Of a DNA stretch of 64,000 nt, positions 61,917-64,000 are shown in pieces (within the stretch, counting starts at the first letter, position 1; every line of letters begins with the position of its first letter). The notes under the pieces are model-generated. The model worked only from the letters and a program-made list of their open reading frames with translations. It was not told where the DNA came from and searched no databases. Both the position numbers and the translations under genes were made by a program. Source of the DNA: Rufibacter hautae (GTDB lineage: Bacteria > Bacteroidota > Bacteroidia > Cytophagales > Hymenobacteraceae); NCBI RefSeq assembly GCF_008271695.1, contig NZ_VKKY01000001.1:2040589-2104588 (forward strand), given 5' to 3'.

Positions 61917-62402
61917 CTAAGGCTGAAGCGAACTGCCCAGGGCCAGTTGGGTCTTGAGGTGACGGTCATAGAGGATGATGGAACCCGCCGAGGCCACGTT
62001 TAGGGAGCTGGCACCCGGCAACTGCACCAGGTAGTGGCACCGGGCCCGCACTGCGTTGGACAAGCCGTGGTCTTCAGAGCCCAGGAGGTAAATGCAGCGC
62101 TCGGGGTGCTGGAACTGCTCTACCGGCACGGCTTTGGGGTCTAGTTCCACGCCTACCAACTGGCAGCTGTAAGGCATATGTTCGTAGAAATCATCGAAGT
62201 CTGCGTAGTGGAACAGCGGAATATCCTTCCAGCTTTTGCCCGTGTCTGTAGATTGTTTCTTGTAGCGCCGGCCGATGGTGAACAGGAAACTGGCACCCAT
62301 GATGGACGCCGATCGCCAGAGCGTGCCCACGTTGGTCTCGGTTTTAGGTTCCATAATGCCAATCCCGAAGTAGCCCTCAAACGGTGCCTTGTTTCTTGCC
62401 AT
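61917..62402 (-). CDS. TrmH/SpoU-family RNA 2'-O-methyltransferase
   Basis: A 161-residue SPOUT methyltransferase that uses S-adenosylmethionine to methylate a tRNA or rRNA ribose. The knot motifs are visible: 'GIMEPKTETNVGTLWRSA' (motif 1, Asn-Arg), 'CIYLLGSEDHGLS' (motif 2) and 'VQLPGASSLNVASAGSIIL' (motif 3). The short length without an N-terminal domain resembles TrmL/TrmH-like enzymes. The frame opens at 62462, but the ATG at 62402 ('MARNKAPF') gives the usual start. The target is not identifiable from sequence. Confidence 0.9.
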   Translation of the reverse strand: MARNKAPFEGYFGIGIMEPKTETNVGTLWRSASIMGASFLFTIGRRYKKQSTDTGKSWKDIPLFHYADFDDFYEHMPYSCQLVGVELDPKAVPVEQFQHPERCIYLLGSEDHGLSNAVRARCHYLVQLPGASSLNVASAGSIILYDRHLKTQLALGSSLQP

Positions 62403-62467
62403 GTTGCGCTGCCCCGATGATGGTAAAGCTCCCCGGGACTGCGGCAAAGATAGCAGGACCACTCTCC

Positions 62468-62504
62468 CTTTTTCAGCCTCTTTTCAGAAAAGAAGGTCCA
62501 AAAC
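62468..62504. repeat. Dispersed palindrome copy (degenerate)
   Basis: CTTTTTCAGCCTC, centre TTTTCAGAAAA, GAAGGTCCAAAAC, upstream of the TrmH-like gene. Confidence 0.6.
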
Positions 62505-62675
62505 AAACTTTTTCTAACTCCATTCAGCCCGGCGGGAAAAACCTGCCCACAACTGGAATCAGTGTCCAGAACTGGACAGTTTTGGTTTGGAGTATTGAAT
62601 GTAATTAATTGATAATCAATAATATATACAATGGCATAGTGCTTGGATAAGGGATGGTGTCAAACCTTTAAGAAA

Positions 62676-63926
62676 ATGGACAGAGAACTATCCCAAGCCG
62701 TAGTACAACAAGCCAACCGCCGCCGCATGTGGCAGATCAGCGCGGTGGTAGTGGCGGTGCTACTAGGGGTCTTGGCTTTCAGGTCCGTCCTGGAAACGGA
62801 AGTCCCAAAATCAGAGCTTCGCTTTGCCACGGTAGAAGTTGGCGCCGTAGAGGCCTCGCTCACCGCCTCCGGGGTGGTGGTGCCCGAGGTAGAGGAAATC
62901 ATCGCCAGTCCTATCCAGGCCAAGATTGAGCGCGTGCTGCATACCCCCGGTGATCATGTGGCCGCCGGCGAGCCGCTCCTGCTCCTGGACAAACAGACTT
63001 CCCAGACCGCCTTTGAAAAGCTCAGGGATGAACAACAGCTGAAACAAAATAAGAACGCCGAGCTGGAAAACACCCTCCAGAAAAACGTGAACCAGCTCCG
63101 CTCCCGCTACGCCGTGCAGGAAGTGCGCGTGAAAAGCCTGCAGGCGGCGCTGGACGATGAGAAATACCTGCTCTCCATTGGCGGCGGCACCCAGGAAAAC
63201 GTGAAGAAAGCCGAGATGGACCTGAAAGTAGCCTCTCTGGAACTAGCCCAGCTTCAGCGCCAAATCAGAGATGAGCAGGCCACCGCCCAAATAGGCATGA
63301 GGGGCGTGGGCTACGAACTGGAAATCCAGCGCCGGGATATAGGCCAACTGCAGCGCCAACTGGAGCAAGCCGATATCAAAGCCGTGCGCAAGGGTGTGGT
63401 GACCTGGGTGAACGAGGAAGTAGGCGCCAACGTGAACGCCGGGGAGCCCCTGGCCCGTGTGGCCGACCTGAGCAGCTTCAAGATCAAAGCCACCATCTCT
63501 GATAACTACGCCGAGAAAGTGAAAGTAGGCGGCCCCGTGACGGTGCGCGTGAACGAGACCGATCTGCGTGGCGAAATTGCCAATGTGCAGCCCAAAGTAG
63601 AGAACGGCATCATCACCTTCTACGTGCGGCTGGAAGAGAAAAACCACCAGTTGCTGCGCTCCAACCTGCGGGTAGAAGTCTTCGTGCTCACCGATTTCCG
63701 GCCGAACGTGCTGCGCGTGAAAAACGGACCTTTCTTCACCGGATTGCCGCAGCAGGAAGTGTTTGTGGTGCAGGGCGACAAAGCCGTGCGGCGCACCCTG
63801 CACAGCGGCGCCAGCAACCTGGACTTCGTGGAACTGCAGGGCGACATCGCCGCCGGCGAGCAGATTATTCTCTCCAACACCAAGGAGTACGTGCACCTGA
63901 AGCAAATCCAACTTTCTGATGACTAA
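62676..63926 (+). CDS. HlyD/MacA-type membrane-fusion protein
   Basis: A 416-residue periplasmic adaptor of an efflux or export system. A short cytoplasmic start and one membrane helix (about 18-38, 'WQISAVVVAVLLGVLAF') are followed by the biotinyl-lipoyl half 'SPIQAKIERVLHTPGDHVAAG', a long coiled-coil hairpin (about 108-225), the second lipoyl half ('GVVTWVNEEVGANVNAGEPL') and beta-barrel strands. The frame opens at 62643, but the ATG at 62676 ('MDRELSQ') places the helix correctly. The next gene, 13 bases downstream, begins with a signal peptide and is probably the partner outer-membrane or secreted component. Confidence 0.88.
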   Translation: MDRELSQAVVQQANRRRMWQISAVVVAVLLGVLAFRSVLETEVPKSELRFATVEVGAVEASLTASGVVVPEVEEIIASPIQAKIERVLHTPGDHVAAGEPLLLLDKQTSQTAFEKLRDEQQLKQNKNAELENTLQKNVNQLRSRYAVQEVRVKSLQAALDDEKYLLSIGGGTQENVKKAEMDLKVASLELAQLQRQIRDEQATAQIGMRGVGYELEIQRRDIGQLQRQLEQADIKAVRKGVVTWVNEEVGANVNAGEPLARVADLSSFKIKATISDNYAEKVKVGGPVTVRVNETDLRGEIANVQPKVENGIITFYVRLEEKNHQLLRSNLRVEVFVLTDFRPNVLRVKNGPFFTGLPQQEVFVVQGDKAVRRTLHSGASNLDFVELQGDIAAGEQIILSNTKEYVHLKQIQLSDD

Positions 63927-63939
63927 GCCAGGTCTTGCC

Positions 63940-64000
63940 ATGAAAACGACTCTATTATATATAGTGCTGGTAAGTTTCTTCGCCATGCCCCTGGCGCAGG
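63940..64000 (+). CDS. Start of a secreted or outer-membrane protein (truncated by window)
   Basis: ATG followed by a signal peptide ('MKTTLLYIVLVSFFAMPLAQ') that runs off the window. In export operons this position is often held by a TolC-like or permease-associated protein, but nothing beyond the signal is visible. Confidence 0.7.
   Translation, partial: MKTTLLYIVLVSFFAMPLAQ

Overview
The window is chromosomal DNA of a Bacteroidota bacterium, most likely Cytophagales/Hymenobacteraceae (Rufibacter/Pontibacter-like; inference). The clues are type IX secretion substrates ending in gliding-motility (CHU_C) C-terminal domains beside PorP/SprF proteins, a PorE-like OmpA protein, many SPII lipoproteins, a Bat/DUF4175 membrane cluster, and promoters of the Bacteroidota TTTG-N20-TAnnTTTG type. 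No rRNA, CRISPR array, insertion sequence or prophage was seen.

Layout. 0-8 kb: two small heat-shock proteins, then an accessory region with four copies of a small STAS/SpoIIAA-like family (a fifth lies at 30.6 kb) around a PAS-only protein and a degenerate CZB-like protein, with lipoproteins and a DUF421 fragment. 8-10 kb: a decayed region holding an antitoxin-like gene broken by an in-frame TGA, a candidate structured RNA, a tRNA-like relic and a 24-bp tandem repeat. 10-15.3 kb: class I ribonucleotide reductase nrdA and nrdB of the eukaryote-like subgroup, a 1-kb gene-free interval with four DnaA-box-like sites, then rplU-rpmA. 15.7-24 kb: minus-strand housekeeping and surface genes (cyclase-family hydrolase, 2H phosphoesterase, EreA/ChaN-like protein, LytTR regulator, pentapeptide-repeat protein, a SIMPL gene with a premature stop, SGNH esterase, MBL hydrolase). 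24-38 kb: paired lipoproteins, hemW, an Omp85-family protein, initiator tRNA, EEP hydrolase, two M20 peptidases, a Tat-signal threonine-aldolase-like enzyme and a gamma-glutamyltransferase.

38.4-55.2 kb is the surface-adhesion region: a 2213-aa repeat adhesin with its PorP/SprF partner, then a second adhesin that opens with an ice-binding-like DUF3494 domain and continues with about 15 PKD-like repeats, followed by another PorP/SprF protein and a TPR-propeller-OmpA protein. Both adhesins carry type B sorting domains, so they are probably exported by the T9SS and held on the surface through the PorP/SprF and OmpA proteins. 55.3-61.9 kb is a minus-strand Bat-like operon. The window ends with a TrmH/SpoU methyltransferase and the start of an efflux/export operon (membrane-fusion protein, then a truncated secreted-protein gene).

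The strongest unexplained signal is a dispersed near-palindrome of about 36-38 bp (arms like GTTTTAGGGCTG and CAGGCCTAAAAC around TTTTCTGAAAA). It occurs more than 20 times, mostly just after genes, but at least five copies lie inside open reading frames without breaking them, three of them in the BatA-like gene. The candidate structured RNA at 8.5 kb and the DUF3494 adhesin are the next most interesting items.
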